Counted from the stretch's first letter, positions 48,721-62,094 are shown. The stretch is 64,000 nucleotides of DNA from Toxonevra muliebris (GCA_963691655.1 OY829329.1:80966613-81030612); one strand, 5' to 3'. The notes: a model not told the origin generated them from the sequence alone. Made by a program: numbers and translations.

Positions 48721-49020
48721 TTAAGTGGCAATAAAGCAGCATGCAAAATATTTCAATGTCTTGTGGAGATTCCCATTGATGAAAACGTGTGTTAAATGAA
48801 ATACAATATTATTATCTTTTTCATCAATCGCAAGTTTCTTTCTTTGATTTTCCAAAATTCCTTTTTTGCTTTCGTTAACTTGGCTTTTTGCTTGCATTAG
48901 CTTTAGCTTTGCATCTGACTCAAAGTATTTCTGCTCAATTTTAGTGTTCTCAGCATGCACCCAAATAGCCAAATCCGTTTCTATTTTGTGTTTATTATGA
49001 CAGTGTGACGAAATAATTGA
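48721..49020 (-). other. Coiled-coil-like open frame of unknown origin
   Basis: The minus frame open through HKIETDLAIWVHAENTK, FESDAKLKLMQAKSQV and ILENQRKKLAIDEKD is charged, with heptad-like leucine spacing. It ends in hydrophobic, non-coding-looking sequence and a stop at 48721. It could be the tail of an old captured or transposon-borne gene. No family was identified. Confidence 0.25.
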
Positions 49021-50912
49021 AAAAACATAAGAAAGGATTGTTCGGGCTGCTTTTTATTTAGATTTCCATGTAGTCAATGCAGTCTCTTAAAGATATTCTT
49101 TAGTTTGGAAAAACCGAAAGTAAGAAAGCCAAATTGAGGAAAACTATTAATTTCACTTTTATTAAAATTCATTGCATTACATTTCCATATCAAAATTTCT
49201 CCTGTAACATAAATTAGAACTTAAATTATGTAAGAACAACAATAAAACTGTCGATTAACCTTGCTTTCTATTTCTTTTTCTACTGCATAATGTATTTGAT
49301 TATCTTCACATTGTTTCAGTCTTCAGTCCTTAGCTTCATCAATATGTATGCCTAAAGAGGCAATAACAATTATTTTTTCGCTTGCATGTGTAAAAGTTTT
49401 CCTTTTTCACACATTTTGTGAACATAAAAATCAATTCACTAATTCACCAGCATAAAAAAAAATACAAGAAAGAAAAAAGCTATGTCCTGTCACATCGCTC
49501 AATGAATACAAATGGTCCAAATGAATATTGTAAGGGGAAACAACATGTCAGCGATATGTCGAAGATGAGTCCAAAACTAAAATGGAAGTAAACACAAAAT
49601 TGCCAAAACAAATAATAATATAAATCATGGCTCAACATTAAACAAATAAATAACTTCTTCATGTTCATGTTGGCACACAACAATTGACCGACCAACTCAA
49701 CAGACCACAAATAAATATATGTAGTTACATACATATAAATAAACTTGCTTCCAAGTAGTTAATAAAAGAACAAGTAACAGCAGTAATTCAAGAAGATATG
49801 CTTAAAGAAAAGATCAACTGCAACAGTGGATTAAACACCTACAGGCTAAAGCAGTTAGATAGATACATCGATACACTGTCCTACAAAAGGATATTCTATC
49901 TATAAAAACTTAGCATTGATTCCAGTAGATACATATTTAATGTGAATGGGCTACAAGAACAACTATGTATGTGTGGGCTGTGCTCATTCATTTTTCACAT
50001 TTAGGTAATACACACCAACACACACGCACACACACACCTACAATGTTCATGTGAAAAGTAGACTCCTTTAATTTAGATATGACCTGTAGCAATTTTGCAC
50101 CAAGATAACAATAAAATGCAAAATATTCATACACACCGAGAGTAATGCACACGCACACAGGCACATGAAACAATAACAAACATGGGAAGCTAAAATAAAA
50201 TATTAATTTATTATCGCAGTAGCGCATAAAATGAAAAGATTTATGAAGCAGTTATGTGAAAATGTTAATAGGTCTATATCGACATTAATACTGCAGCTTT
50301 AATGCTGTGCCTTCCAAGAGTTTTTTTTTAAATATTGAGAAAGTGTCATTCTAATGTGGCGAGTAGATCCGTAGCCCTTCGGTCAACTTTCATTCTCCAC
50401 AACCTTTCAATCACTCGTCATGTCTAAACTCTTTTCTAATTATTAATATTTTCATACGCTGCGGATAGCTAATTCTGTTTAAATATTTCACTAGAATCGG
50501 CTCATTTTTTCCGCATTATATTGACCCAATTTGTGAATCACTCTCGTTTAAAAGAACAAAATCTAATTGAAACTCTTAAAAATTATATATAAATTAATTA
50601 AACCTTGTGAAATCATTTTGTTAAATTATAAATGACAGGAGGGAGTTAGTTAATTTAATAATAGGATTGGATTCGATTTTTTCTAACGATGTCTTTAATT
50701 AATTGTGAGATATTTTTTAAAGCTAAAAAGTGAAGAGAATCAATTGAATTAAATTTATGTTGAACTGATGTTGTAAACGTGGAAGAGTGGTTGATTTTGC
50801 AATAGTAAAAATACAGTAAAGATTTAAAATTTCGAATAGAAATAATGCAAAACTTGATTTCTGTACACTAAAGTTAAAAAATATTATGGCATTGAGTTAA
50901 AAACACGATATG

Positions 50913-50968
50913 TTAGTTAGATAACTCGTTAGATAGTTGGTTTATTTAGTTAGGTAGTTAGTTAGTTG
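50913..50968. repeat. Degenerate TTAG/GTTA repeat tract
   Basis: GTTAGTTAGATA…GTTAGGTAGTTAGTTAG forms a short imperfect tetranucleotide array. It is not a telomeric repeat. Confidence 0.7.
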
Positions 50969-51844
50969 TAAACAAAGCTCGGATTTAGTTGACCTAAAAA
51001 ACTTAAAAAATTACCCAAAAAAATTATTTAAATTTACAAAAACTTTAAAAAATTTTTACACACCATTTTCATTCAATTGCTAAATTGCTAAACAAAAATC
51101 CATCCTTCCATCTGCTTTTATTTCTTATTTACAAATCCAACAACAACATACAACAGCTATAAAAAAGAAGAGGAAGAATGAGTTGCTGGCTGGTAACTCT
51201 ACCTTAGTCTTGACGCTGGTGGTTGACGCTCTTATTGTGTTTAAAGCATAAATCTCAATTTCGCAACTAAAGTTCACTTCTACACACAAAATTTCCAAAA
51301 GCACATACTAATAAATGGAATAAGATGTTGGAATGAAAAAGAAGATCAATATTTTCACTAAATAATGGTAATGCCACATTTTTTAGTACTGGAAAATACA
51401 AAATATTTGTAATTGCTACGATGTCAAAATGTGAGAAAAATAACATTTTATAAATATAATTGCATTAAATTGCCACGAAAACAGAAAAAATTACCTAAAA
51501 AATAAAAACACCAAAAAATAACCGAAAAACTTTTCAGATTTTGAATTTGAAGATCATAAAAGGAGTGTTTAATGCAGCGTAGGGCTTTCTCCAATAAACA
51601 TAAAAAGATGGCAAGTAAACAAAATCCGAGCCCTGGTTATAAATAAGATTACTTAATCTACACATATGCTTTTAGAACACATAACCTAAGCTATCTGTTA
51701 ATTAAGAGGTATATTTACATAAATATGTCAGATTTGCCTCCATTCAAGGTGCTAATTATCTCATTCTCTAACTGCGTTATCATACATGAAGCCACCGGCT
51801 TCATTAAAACATTAACTGTCTCATTTTCAATAAGAATTTCACAT

Positions 51845-52870
51845 ACCTGCACAACATAAGCCTATATGGATCCGCAGCTCATTGGAATAATTTCAATTTG
51901 AAGGTTATGTGTTTTTGCCACGTTCCGCTTTGTTACATGTTTGATAAAGACGCGATTAAGAATTACTCTTAAGTATTTACATTCATTGGTTATTTTGAAT
52001 TCAATGCCTTTAGTACCACCTCCCTCTGTACAGTCTGCCACCTTTTCTATGTAAACATCATACCATAAGATTTGTTGTGGTTTACTCCAGCCCCCCAGAT
52101 ATCACAATAATTATCTTGACGATTTATCACCTTTACCTCAGTTTCATCTGAAAGTACAACACTATCATCTACAACTAACAAAATTTCACATATATATCGC
52201 TGTCTTAATTTCCTAAGGCCGTAAAATAAAATTTTCAGTACGGAGTTCTTGATCTTATGATAAAGCGTGCCCACTTTCATCTGTACCGAAAATTTTAGAG
52301 ACCTACACCGAAAACTTACGATCTGTTCTTTAAGTTTAAATTATAAATTCTTTAAGCAGTACTCCAAATACCAAAATGTTTTTGCTTCTCTTGTAAGATT
52401 TGAAAAATGCGTGTTAGGGCTGTAGCAAATGAAGGCAGCGATATACTTATAAAGTTACAAAAATAAAGAAGCAAGCAACCCTGCTTCATCGCGCATTGAA
52501 AAATATTTTCAACGAAAATTTCCTATCCATACCGCTGACTTAGTATTTTTATAAACTTCTTCTATAAATCTTTTCTCGTCCATTTGAATTGTACTATTGA
52601 GCAAAACTTGTTCACAGTAGAATAGTTTATGAGGAAACCTGCTTGGAGGTTATTTAATTTTAACAGCTGCTCTGTCCGAAAGGCAAGTCGTCCATTTGGA
52701 TCACCATCTTTTATGTATCAGGAAAATAATACTATTCATAAATGATGAATCCACAATTGAATTATCAAGAATATATTCGTACATTTTGGCTAATTCTGCT
52801 AGAGAGAAATTTCGGATGCGATATATAGTAATACGAAACACTACTATTTTCTTTTTGAAAGTACAACAGT
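51845..52870 (-). pseudogene. Second decayed non-LTR retrotransposon reverse transcriptase
   Basis: Minus-strand frames in correct order resemble a LINE reverse transcriptase. SSFMNSIIFLIHK then KDGDPNGRLAFRTEQLLKL (about 52740-52620) recalls the first palm motif region. About 550 bp further, LLVVDDSVVLSDETE with DIWGAGVNHNKSYGMMF (52190-52055) matches the FADD-VVLS…VN..KS..MVF block, with the catalytic motif reading VVDD. KYLRVILNRVFIKHVT (about 51960) resembles the YLGVILD motif. Frameshifts and stops separate the pieces and motif A is not seen. It is inactive and much older-looking than the LINE at 44141-45500. Clade not determined. Confidence 0.62.
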
Positions 52871-55800
52871 CATTTAGCAGGTATAAATAAATTACATAAA
52901 ATTTAGAAACAAAATAGCACTTGACATATTTGTAAAATAGTACAATGGAAGACATCCGTAGCAAATTTTTGTCATATGTGCGATATGCCTGAAGCCAAAA
53001 GTGCCATCAGCATTTTTCAAAATGCGAACATTGTGCATTGTATGGCTAAAGGAGTAAGCCAGGTAGACACCTAAGAAAATTTCTACACTAGCGGGAGAGA
53101 GGTAGAAATAGAAAACCAAAGACGAAAAGTAATCATTATGAAAATTTAAATAAATCTTTCTTCTTAATAATTATGAGTAAATGAAAAAATTATGTAAATT
53201 GCCAACTTTAATTTTATTGTATAAGAACTATTTTTTACGTCTGTTTATATGTATAGAATGATTTCAACCCGATAACAGACACGAGAAATAATGAGACCAT
53301 CAAAACGAAATAACCTTGTATAGCAGACATTGCGGATTGCTCGAAAACATTATGATGAACATAACGCTCACCAACTTATCATGGAATATATTTGGTCAAT
53401 TGACAAGCTGTCTTATTCGGTGTCGTATCCTCTCATTTGTCACAAATTCTCTCATTTTCCATACAAAATTATGCGACTTTATGATTATACGACAGTATAT
53501 GACACCTTGTGAATTGGCCAATTTTATCTTTGCTAACTTCCAAAGATTAATATATTACCATTCCTAACATTGAGAACGCCCTTTGCACTGAAATTTGGGT
53601 GGCTGGCACCAGGTGTCACCCAAATGGGGGAAACGTCTCAAGCGCTTCTTACTAACGAATACTACCAAGTTCAGAAAAAAGTGATATAATTTTACTTAAG
53701 AAACCGTTCAGAGCAAAAGCGAAACAAAATATGTCACTTTAGAGCAAAAACAGGTTAACGTTTTTGAATTCACTTTTAAGTTGTTTCATTTTCACTCCAA
53801 GCCGCAGAACTTGTAGCGTGCTTGTGCTGAGATATCAATTTATTTCATTTTCTCATATATAAATTTGACACTAGATTTTTGTTGAAAAACTTATGACAAT
53901 TATGTCCCTGATTCTAACAACGAAAATTAGTGAATTCTTGCAAAATTAATGAAGTCCTGTGCCAAATGTACATAAGTACGTAAGATACTTTAATCAACCT
54001 TGAAACTTCGCAATTTTTAAGATTTTAAATTAAGAAGGATTTCAAACCAAACAGGAAGCTGCACACACTTTTCCTCCTTCTTCTTTGCTCTCTTTTTTGT
54101 GCTATAAGTCAATTAATAAACAGTAATAAGCAACAGATCAAACAAAAAACAAACATGCTGTTGAAGATTCACAAATACATATATCCAAAGATTAAGCAAG
54201 AAAAAGTGACAAGCAGGGGGAACACGACAAATTGCTTGAGCAGAATACAAAAATAAGGCAACAACAAAAGCCAACTTCTTTTGGATTGCATCCGATTGTT
54301 CTTGTTGTTTTTTTTTCTCAATAAAGCCTAAAATTGTTTGTTTATTGAAAAATTATTGCGCACCCTGGGAGCGTCAACATCCGCTTACACAAACACGGAG
54401 CAAACACACACACACAGACGCATCACACAAACGCAGAGTCAAGAAGAGAAGAAGAAGTGCTACAGTTGCTGAGATGAGGCTTAAGATAACCTTAAGCGAA
54501 CCTTTTAAGTTGCGCGAGATGCTGCCTCAGATGTTATTCATGTTGTTTTTCATTTTTTCTTTCAGCTTGTCTTCTTATTCTTAATGTTGTTCTTTTTGTT
54601 GTTTTCGTTTCTTTTTATGGGCAAATGGATTTAGCATATCATCGAAATCAATCTGTTAATAATACTTCTGGGGATTTTTTCACAGTTTTCACACTTGAAA
54701 GCAACAAGGCGACGGCGACAGCAACGACAACGACGATGTCGACGACTGGTCATGATTTGGTACATTTCATTTTCTATATTGAAATATAATCTGCATCTTT
54801 TATTTTGTGTTCGAATTGTTGCTCTTTTTGCTTGGTGGTTTGGTTGGCGGCTTTGCTTATCTTATGGGCTATAAATTTTATTGAACGCTCAACGCAAAAG
54901 CAGCGCACACGCTCGTGTGCTCCAGCGCTACCAGTTTCCACTGTGAAAAGTCTACAAAGACTTGTCTAATACATGCTTTTTTATGCATCGCGCTTTGAAA
55001 GAAAATAATTAATTATATTTGGGGAATTTACGTCTGTTTACTCATTTCAGCAGTAAAAATTAAACTTTAGAAATTTTAGTATAACTTCTTCAATACAATA
55101 CCACGATATCAACCAAAGAGAAACAAATGCTTTATTGGAACACCTCGCCCAATGAAAGAGCTACATAGAATTCTCCCCTTAATGCCAAACTCTATATGTG
55201 TCTCGATTGAAACTGAATTAATGCACTTGAAATTAAATTAATTTAAAAAAAAAACAGCTGCTGCTGTTGCAAATGCTCCGAATATGCCACACAACCTGTG
55301 ATTGATAACTTCAATAGCTCCTCTTAATCAAACATTTTGATATAAACAACAAAACAAAGAAAAACTTTTGAAATGTAGCACAAAGTATTTATTACTCAAA
55401 AACAAATAAAAACCATAAAACTGAAAATCAATTTTTGCCATAAAAAAATTAATAATTTTCCATAAATATTTTGTATCAACATTTTAAAATGATTTTTATA
55501 AATGGAGTCTGCTTGCCGTAACAAAATTAAATATTTCAATATTTTCGTGATGAGTTTTTTATCTTCATAAATTTCATAAATTTGTTTGCGTGACTTGTAG
55601 AGATTTCTAGAGATCCTTACTAGCGATTATTGTTAAGCGAGGAAATATTTACGCCTAAAGTTTTGAATTTTTGTCTGTTGGAGTGTTACAGGAAAGTCCA
55701 AGTCAACATTTGATGGCTTAAGCTGCAACTGTTGTGAGTTCGTTTTTTTCTTAGAGAAGATCATATTCATGTTCCTTTCCCTGCTGTCATCCAGTTACAA

Positions 55801-55961
55801 AAATTCCATTACAGTAATTTAAATCGCTCTCTACACTGTACACAGAACACCCGAAGATATTTGAGTACAAAAAAATAAATAAATAAAAACAAACCTGACA
55901 AGTTCAAAAGAAAATATTACTATGAAAAAGAAAAAATTCCAAACATAATTTCGCAAACGGC
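52871..55961. other. Intronic DNA, no gene seen
   Basis: May include more of the decayed LINE up to about 53100. Two overlapping plus-strand frames at 53316-53567 and a basic frame at 54345-54584 (CA-repeat derived) show no motif. Confidence 0.5.
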
Positions 55962-56362
55962 CAGTGTGGCCAACTCAGCGCTTTCCCCGCTAAATTTAGT
56001 GCTTTTTGAAAATTAAAACGCGGAAAAAAATGATTTAGCGCTCAGCGCGTTTTTTAAATTTAAAACACACTAAATGCTCCGCTGAATCCATTTCCTGAAT
56101 AATCCCAACAACATTTTAATCGAAACACTGTAAGTTTTTACTTAATTTTACAACATAAAAATTCAAGTGAACTGCTGTAACTTGAGAATATGTATTATTT
56201 TCGAAAAATCAAAGAAGTTTTAAATGGGTAGAAGTAGCGAAAGTGTGCGTGTATTAGTGAAAAGTTTAAATGTATTGAGGAAAAAATTTAGCGCTTTTTA
56301 AGAAAATACGCGTTTTATTCTTCATTTTAGCGGATTTTGAGAAACAAAAGTTGGCCACACTG
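55962..56362. mobile_element. Short hAT MITE
   Basis: Ends CAGTGTGGCCAACT (55962) and AGTTGGCCACACTG (to 56362) are a perfect inverted pair. The flanking 8-mers are CAAACGGC (55954-55961) and CAAACGAC (56363-56370), 7 of 8 identical, the hAT duplication length. AGCGCTTT/TTTAGCG motifs recur inside near both ends. It is 401 bp with no coding capacity. Confidence 0.88.
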
Positions 56363-57538
56363 CAAACGACCCACAGAAACAATACTGCAAAAAGGAAGGT
56401 TTTCTTCACCCCAAAGGAAATTAATTAAACGAGAAAGGTAAACCTAGTACTTAGAATGAAAGCAAAAACAAAGCGCAAGTAAGGAAGAATGAAAGAAAGT
56501 ACCAAAAGTAAATGTCAGCAATTGAACCACCTAAAGTAAGGAAAACATGTAAAAATAAAAAAACAAAAACGTCGGCAAAATGCCGACAGACGGAGGAGAA
56601 GAAAAACAAAACTATACATTTCCATGGAGTCCAATTTCAGCACAGTTCAAATTTACGAGGAAGTGTGCACTTTCACCTTCGAAAGCAGGTAACCAAAGCT
56701 TAGCAGACAACGAACGGCAACGCTGGCCAACACTCCCACATGATTAGAGTTTCAAATTTATTTAATACAATTAACGATGGACGAAAAATTGGGGGAGGAA
56801 AATATGCAACGAGACCAGTGTTAGTCATTACATAGGTACGCGTTTAACATTTGTTTCTCGTTTTTTCACATTCAATGGGTGTCGTGTGCAAGTGAAAAAC
56901 AAAAGAGACAAATATTTGCACGTGTGTCTACGAAATGGCTAAGACTGATCTAGACTCATATGTTTGTATGTGGGTGTATTTGTGAAATTAATGTCTGTAG
57001 AAAATTACGTGTCCATGCATTTGTTCAAATTGAATTTAAATACACTTATATGAGGGTTTCCAAGGTTCTAGTGTGAGTTTGAGTGCATGCACTAAGGTGC
57101 GTCTTGACGCGACATACGAACTTCAAATGCTAAAAGGTTGGAGTTTTCTACGAAATGCTATATTGATTTCTTTTTTAGAGGGTGTAAATATGCCATTATT
57201 CAGTTTAAGGAAGTTTTATGAAAAAATAAGGAAACAAGGTGCTGTCTCCGTTTAAATACATAATCCTAATCATACCATAGCAACAACCATATCGTACACA
57301 ACTTTTGCTATTTTCGTTCAAAAATACAATTTTCTCAGATTGTTTTTTTTTTCTATTTTAGCTTTGCATTTTCTCTTCATGCCAATAGAGTGACCTATAA
57401 AAAATCTTGAGAATTACTCAAGGCGAAAAATAAACTTAAGATTTTATTCAACTAAATAGGAGGAAGAAGAATAACTTTGAAAAGGAAAACAAGAAGAATA
57501 ATTTTGTACAAATCCACATTCGTACATACTTTCATATG

Positions 57539-57720
57539 CACTAGTGAATCCAGAGCTTGCGTAATGGGGAGACCTCAAATTTTTGTGTCCCTTAACATAT
57601 TTTTTTTAATCATGAGCAAAGATCAAAATATATAAATATATGAGTCGAGAATGGGAGGAAGGAGATGTCACCCCAAAAGCCGCCCCTCCCCCTTCCCTTC
57701 CCTTCCTTTCGATTCGCTTG
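57539..57720. mobile_element. Possible decayed MITE related to 62095-62234
   Basis: The left end CACTAGTGAATCCAGAG resembles the CACTAGCGGATCTAGA end at 62095. The right side, read inverted, CAAGCGAATCGAAAG, agrees with the left at 11 of 15 positions. Flanks are not informative. Confidence 0.35.
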
Positions 57721-57721
57721 A

Positions 57722-57743
57722 ACATATGAACATGTTCATATGT
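57722..57743. repeat. 22-bp perfect palindrome
   Basis: CATATGAACATGTTCATATG (57723-57742) is its own reverse complement, with one more A/T pair outside. No function assigned. Confidence 0.9.
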
Positions 57744-59066
57744 AGGTAGAGTAAAAAAAGTGCATAAAAAAAAGATGAGAGTATGAGAGAAATGTTTATG
57801 ATGTTATAAAAATATTAAATTTTTTTATATTTAAGGAGGATATGAGCTCACTTCGTTTTCATCTTCATTTTAACCCTACTCTACCTGATAGAGAATAAAA
57901 AAGGATCACCGGGCGCCAAACAAAATATAGCACCCCGACAGTGAATATTACAAAAAATGGCGTACATTCACGTATACAAACGCACAAACCACCCCCTCTC
58001 CCCCGACCACCCGCCTACTTTCTCGTCTACTCTCGACTTGCTGTATATTTATGCGCTGAAATTACATCCTAAGGGTAATGTACTTAAAAACAAAAGCACC
58101 TAAAAAAATGAAAGGCAGAAAGTAAGTAAGTTTGTAAGTATGTATGTATATGTGGGTGGTTGGGTGTATATTAAATACAGCCTCTTGGTTGCACATCCCC
58201 TGTTTCCCTCTCATGCCTGATGCTAAATTCTGAAATCCGCCAGTGACTTTGAGCTATGCATGATGTGTACATCGTACAGGAATGAGATGTTCGCAATGCT
58301 AAAGTGTGTTTTTTGTTTATTTTTGCTCTGGTTGTTGTTGCTGCTTTTGTTTTTGCAGTTCCTTTCGGTGTCGCTGATTTCATTTGAATTTATACTACTT
58401 TTTTCTTATTTATCACACAAAACAATACCCACTTTTTGTGCGTGTGTTGAAAGGATGCGAAAGCACTGCAGGGCATAAATGAATGTGTATATGTGTGTGT
58501 GTGTGCCTGAGCCATTGCTGACGCGTTAAGTGACGTTAGAATGCGTGCGAGAAGAATGTGAGCGTGAGAATTTAATACTCTTATATTTAGTGATGTGATA
58601 TATTCAAATATTTAAAGTAAAATTTTTTGTACAGCCTACAGTTTGAAACCAAATCAACTTGGGTCGAAGTTAGATTTCTAGATAACTGTTCTTAAGACAT
58701 GTTATGTTTTTGCGAAGTAAATAATAAACAGCAAAGCGATAAAGTTGCTGCCTTTTCATATTTTTGTGCTTTATTTTTTTCCGCGAAAGTATTTCTCATT
58801 TTCCTGAAGCTACAAAACAAATTCGACGACAATAACAACAGCAAGCGACATTTTGCTTTTGGCATGACATTCATATTTCATTTTATAATGTTGACAGATA
58901 AACAAAAACAGCAACAATGAAAACTTCTATAACAATAACACACAAAAAAATAAAGAAAAAATAATTTACTAGCGCAGACTCATCCACCAGCGTACACCGT
59001 TAGAAAAGAAAACTTTCTAAAAATATTGTACTTTGAAGACAAAAATAATATTTTGTCTTGCAAAAC

Positions 59067-59235
59067 CTATTTTTAGTCTTTGCAATATCAGCGCCAGCAG
59101 GAATTTAATCACAGTCCACACCATCGTATCTGGAAATGGAAAGAATTGCACTAGAAAAAACAATATTGTATACCTAGACCTACCATTGCAACATGTGCAA
59201 ATGACACCGTAATCATGGCGGAGCACCAAATCCAT
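59067..59235 (-). CDS. Candidate 5' coding exons of the minus-strand Beat gene (signal-like start)
   Basis: Exon a (59235-59184) starts at ATG (MDLVLRHDYGVICTCCN plus one base) and ends at GTAGGT. A 54-nt intron follows with a fine polypyrimidine-AG end (TTCTTTCCATTTCCAG). Exon b (59129-59067) reads DTMVWTVIKFLLALILQRLK plus I and one base, before a weak GTTTTG donor. That leftover base joins in phase to the Ig1 exon at 42405, which begins two bases into a codon, giving DCTHSLRLVEV. Translation might instead begin at the second ATG (MVWTVIKFLLALILQ), which looks more like a signal peptide. For: phase fits at both junctions, intron of typical fly size, hydrophobic core. Against: the hydrophobic run is short, the last donor is weak, and the intron to Ig1 would be about 16.7 kb. 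No better start was found on this strand. Confidence 0.42.
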
Positions 59236-59239
59236 TTTT

Positions 59240-62094
59240 CAGTGTCCAAGTACCCACAAACAAATTTAAATTCAATTGGCTCAAGTTATCTTCGCACTAC
59301 TGAAGCTAAGTATATTGGAGTATACCGGGATCGGCACCTCATATGGTGAAACAAATATCTTTGCCAAACCGTAACAGCTTGGCTTCCAATTAACAAAAAT
59401 GTATAGGCTAATAGGTGAAACTCTCATTGGTCCATAGAAAATATGCTCCAAGTATATGTGCGTCGGCCTAAAAATATTAAAACCATTTCATTCAACATTT
59501 CACTCAGAATGATAGTGAATGTTCCAAGAGACGGGGCTAACGAAACTCTACGCCGTGCACTGACGATACTCACGACCCATGAAGATCTGAAAAAGCGTAA
59601 TTCCAACTACCACGAGTGCCTCATTTTAGATGCAAATGCTTTAACTCTGCTGCTGCTGCTGATAGATAATCCTTACATGAGAAACTAGAGACTTAAATGG
59701 CACCATCCAACATATTTTCCACACAACTTAAACTAAGCTTAATTACAATAGTAAAGAAATAAGTTAGGCGATACGTTTTTGCATGTCTTATGTATACATT
59801 AGTTGCAGACAGATTATAATGATAAAAATAAAGTGAAAGTGACTTCTAACGCATCAAAAAAAATTGTTTTCCTTTTACTCCTGTTAGGAACTTTAGGCTT
59901 TTACTAAGCATCGTGCCTAGAACTAGTTTTTTTAATCATTTTGTTATCATCTGGACATGTGATTGACCTACCACAGATGATCCTAAGTTAATGGGGCTGC
60001 CATATTTTTAATCAGCGTTTTTCACCATACTGCATCTGGTTTGTGTCAAGGCTGACATTTGGATGGATTTACAGTTGTGTGGTGAACGTGGGGGACTTGA
60101 CTGTTTTATGCCATTACCGAAGGCGTATTTAACAGGGTGAAGTCATCTCTGAGAACTCTCTCATTTTATTTGAAGAGTCAGATTTTGTAGTGTCGAAATA
60201 GTGCAAGATGTAAATAAACAAAAAAGTAGTGCCAAAATTCAAATATGATGATAGTTTAGCACGCTGCTATTAGACCACTGACTAACATTTTATTCAATAT
60301 CAATATTGGGTGCTTCGATTGCCCAACTTCGGAAATATTAGTTGTGGGGATTGCTAATGAGCGTGGGCGTCATATGTATCTTCGGCAGAAGGCCCCGAAT
60401 AGGACGCGCCTACTTTCTGGTAAATTTTAAATCAAGTACGGTTGATGAGTTTGGCCTTCTTGTTTTTTTTAGTGTACAAATTTACACATGCATTTAAACA
60501 AAAAATGAAGCAAATGATAAGTATATAGAAGCCGGCGGAACATATTGTACTTGTTTTTTCTCGCTATTATCACACACACACATGCATACTAGATTCATAA
60601 TAAGTGTGAATCATAATGTGAAAGGATTGCCTGCTTATATTTGGAATTTTTTACATGTAAATGATATACTTGCACACCCTCTTCTCATAATGTGTTATGA
60701 ATATGGGTTTTATGCCGTAATTTACACTTGATTTTTTCGTTTTGTTTGATTTGTGTGTTGTTGTTTTATTTGTATACAAGTAAGTGCAAATATCATAGCT
60801 GGAATTTTACTAACGCTCATGACTTAATTTGTATTCAAATGGCGGGCAACATGTTTATGGCTAAATGTACATTAGCATGTTTCCGTGGTTGACATTTACA
60901 TCGCTGTTTGCTGCTAAAATGCGATTTCAAAATTTTCTAAAAACCATGCCAATTTAAGGATACTACTTGCAAAGGATTCTACTTACAGAAGTTAAGAGAA
61001 CGAAATTTCTCCTTCTTGTTTGTTTATTGTTGTCTTTTGTTAGAAGCAGCGGAACTAAAGTATGTAAACTATAACAAAACATAAGCCCAAAAGTATGCAA
61101 TATTACATAATTTGTATTCAACTTATTCGTTTCTTCATTCCCTTTAATCTCAGCGGCACAGCGTTATTCATTACAATATTTCAGCAATGCTGGCCACTGT
61201 ACAAAGAGGAGCAATAGCAATATATGCGGTCAAAGTACCGTAATAGTAATTATTGTAATGCATGTGTTAGCGTTTCGGTGTATGATGAACGTGCAAGTAC
61301 TTAGGTTCCAAACGTGAATGGTTTGAATGTGCTCATAAACGCACAGAGCAGAAGCTTCATTCACCTTATAGTAAAAAATGAAAATGATGCATTCATTTTG
61401 TGTCTGTGCAGAAAAATTAATTAAAAAAGTGCTTTCAATTTTGATTTAAAAAATAATGTTATATTTTCCAAGAAAAATTTAAATAACTGGACATTGAATA
61501 TAATTTTATTAAAGGAGAAAAGAAGAAGCGGAAACTCTCGTTCTACAATGAAAACTTTTTGAGAACTACATTTCATTTGCATGCATTCAACCACCGCAGC
61601 CTTAAAAATAATGGCGAGTGCCGAAATTGAATGCATGTGCTAGTGATATCATGTCTCTTGATTATATTTCGTCATTGATAGTTTGTACTGTCACTGACGG
61701 AAACCAAATTAAACAGTTTACGTTCATAAAGCTATATTCACGAGACTTAGACGCGAGGGTGCGTTGGACTATAAAATGGACAAAGTTATTTTGACTATCG
61801 CTAACATGCAATTTGGGAATATTAGCCTTTAATGGATAAATTAATGTGTCTAGTCAACATAAATATCTTTCAATTAGTTAGTATAATTTTAAGGAAAACT
61901 AAAATTAATTAATATAAAATGGTAGAAAAAAAAAGAAAGTGATGTGTGCCACTTAAATACTAGCTACGCGAATAGTCGGACTTAGAAACACGCAGTAAGC
62001 AAAAAGGGAAACACTAAACTTAAATACTCGTTTAATAGTGGCAGAAAGTAGAGATGAGCTGTCCATAAATGTGCTCTCCATAAACACATACCTA
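59240..62094. other. Upstream or intergenic DNA, no gene seen
   Basis: The stretch 59420-59690 is open on both strands and slightly GC-richer, without recognisable motifs. 59900-60450 looks like old repeat DNA of unknown type. Confidence 0.5.

Larger units (their letters stand above)
45501..51844. other. Intronic DNA with two weak open islands
   Basis: AT-rich. Contains a GTTGCCCAG/CTGGGCAAC 9-bp inverted repeat (46280-46347), an exon-like plus-strand stretch (46883-47115), a minus-strand coiled-coil-like frame (48721-49020) and a degenerate TTAG/GTTA repeat tract (50913-50968). No gene is firmly supported. Confidence 0.5.
56371..59066. other. Intronic/intergenic DNA, no gene seen
   Basis: Contains a possible MITE at 57539-57720, a perfect palindrome at 57722-57743, a CCCTTCC-rich tract (57685-57710) and a GT microsatellite near 58488-58505. 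Frames at 58171-58478 and 58692-58920 overlap on both strands without motifs. Confidence 0.5.

Noticed and set aside
50913..50968. Telomere-like TTAGG array
   Set aside because: Irregular GTTA/TTAG units and no true TTAGG run; Diptera also lack this telomere type.
54345..54584. Signal-peptide-like plus-strand frame (LPQMLFMLFFIFSFSLSS)
   Set aside because: Upstream residues come from a CA repeat, the hydrophobic end from T-rich DNA, and the strand is wrong for the Beat gene.
61421..61636. Minus-strand frame MHSISALAIIFKAAVV as an alternative Beat signal exon
   Set aside because: Hydrophobic part is weak and no donor in the needed phase follows closely; the 59067-59235 exons fit better.
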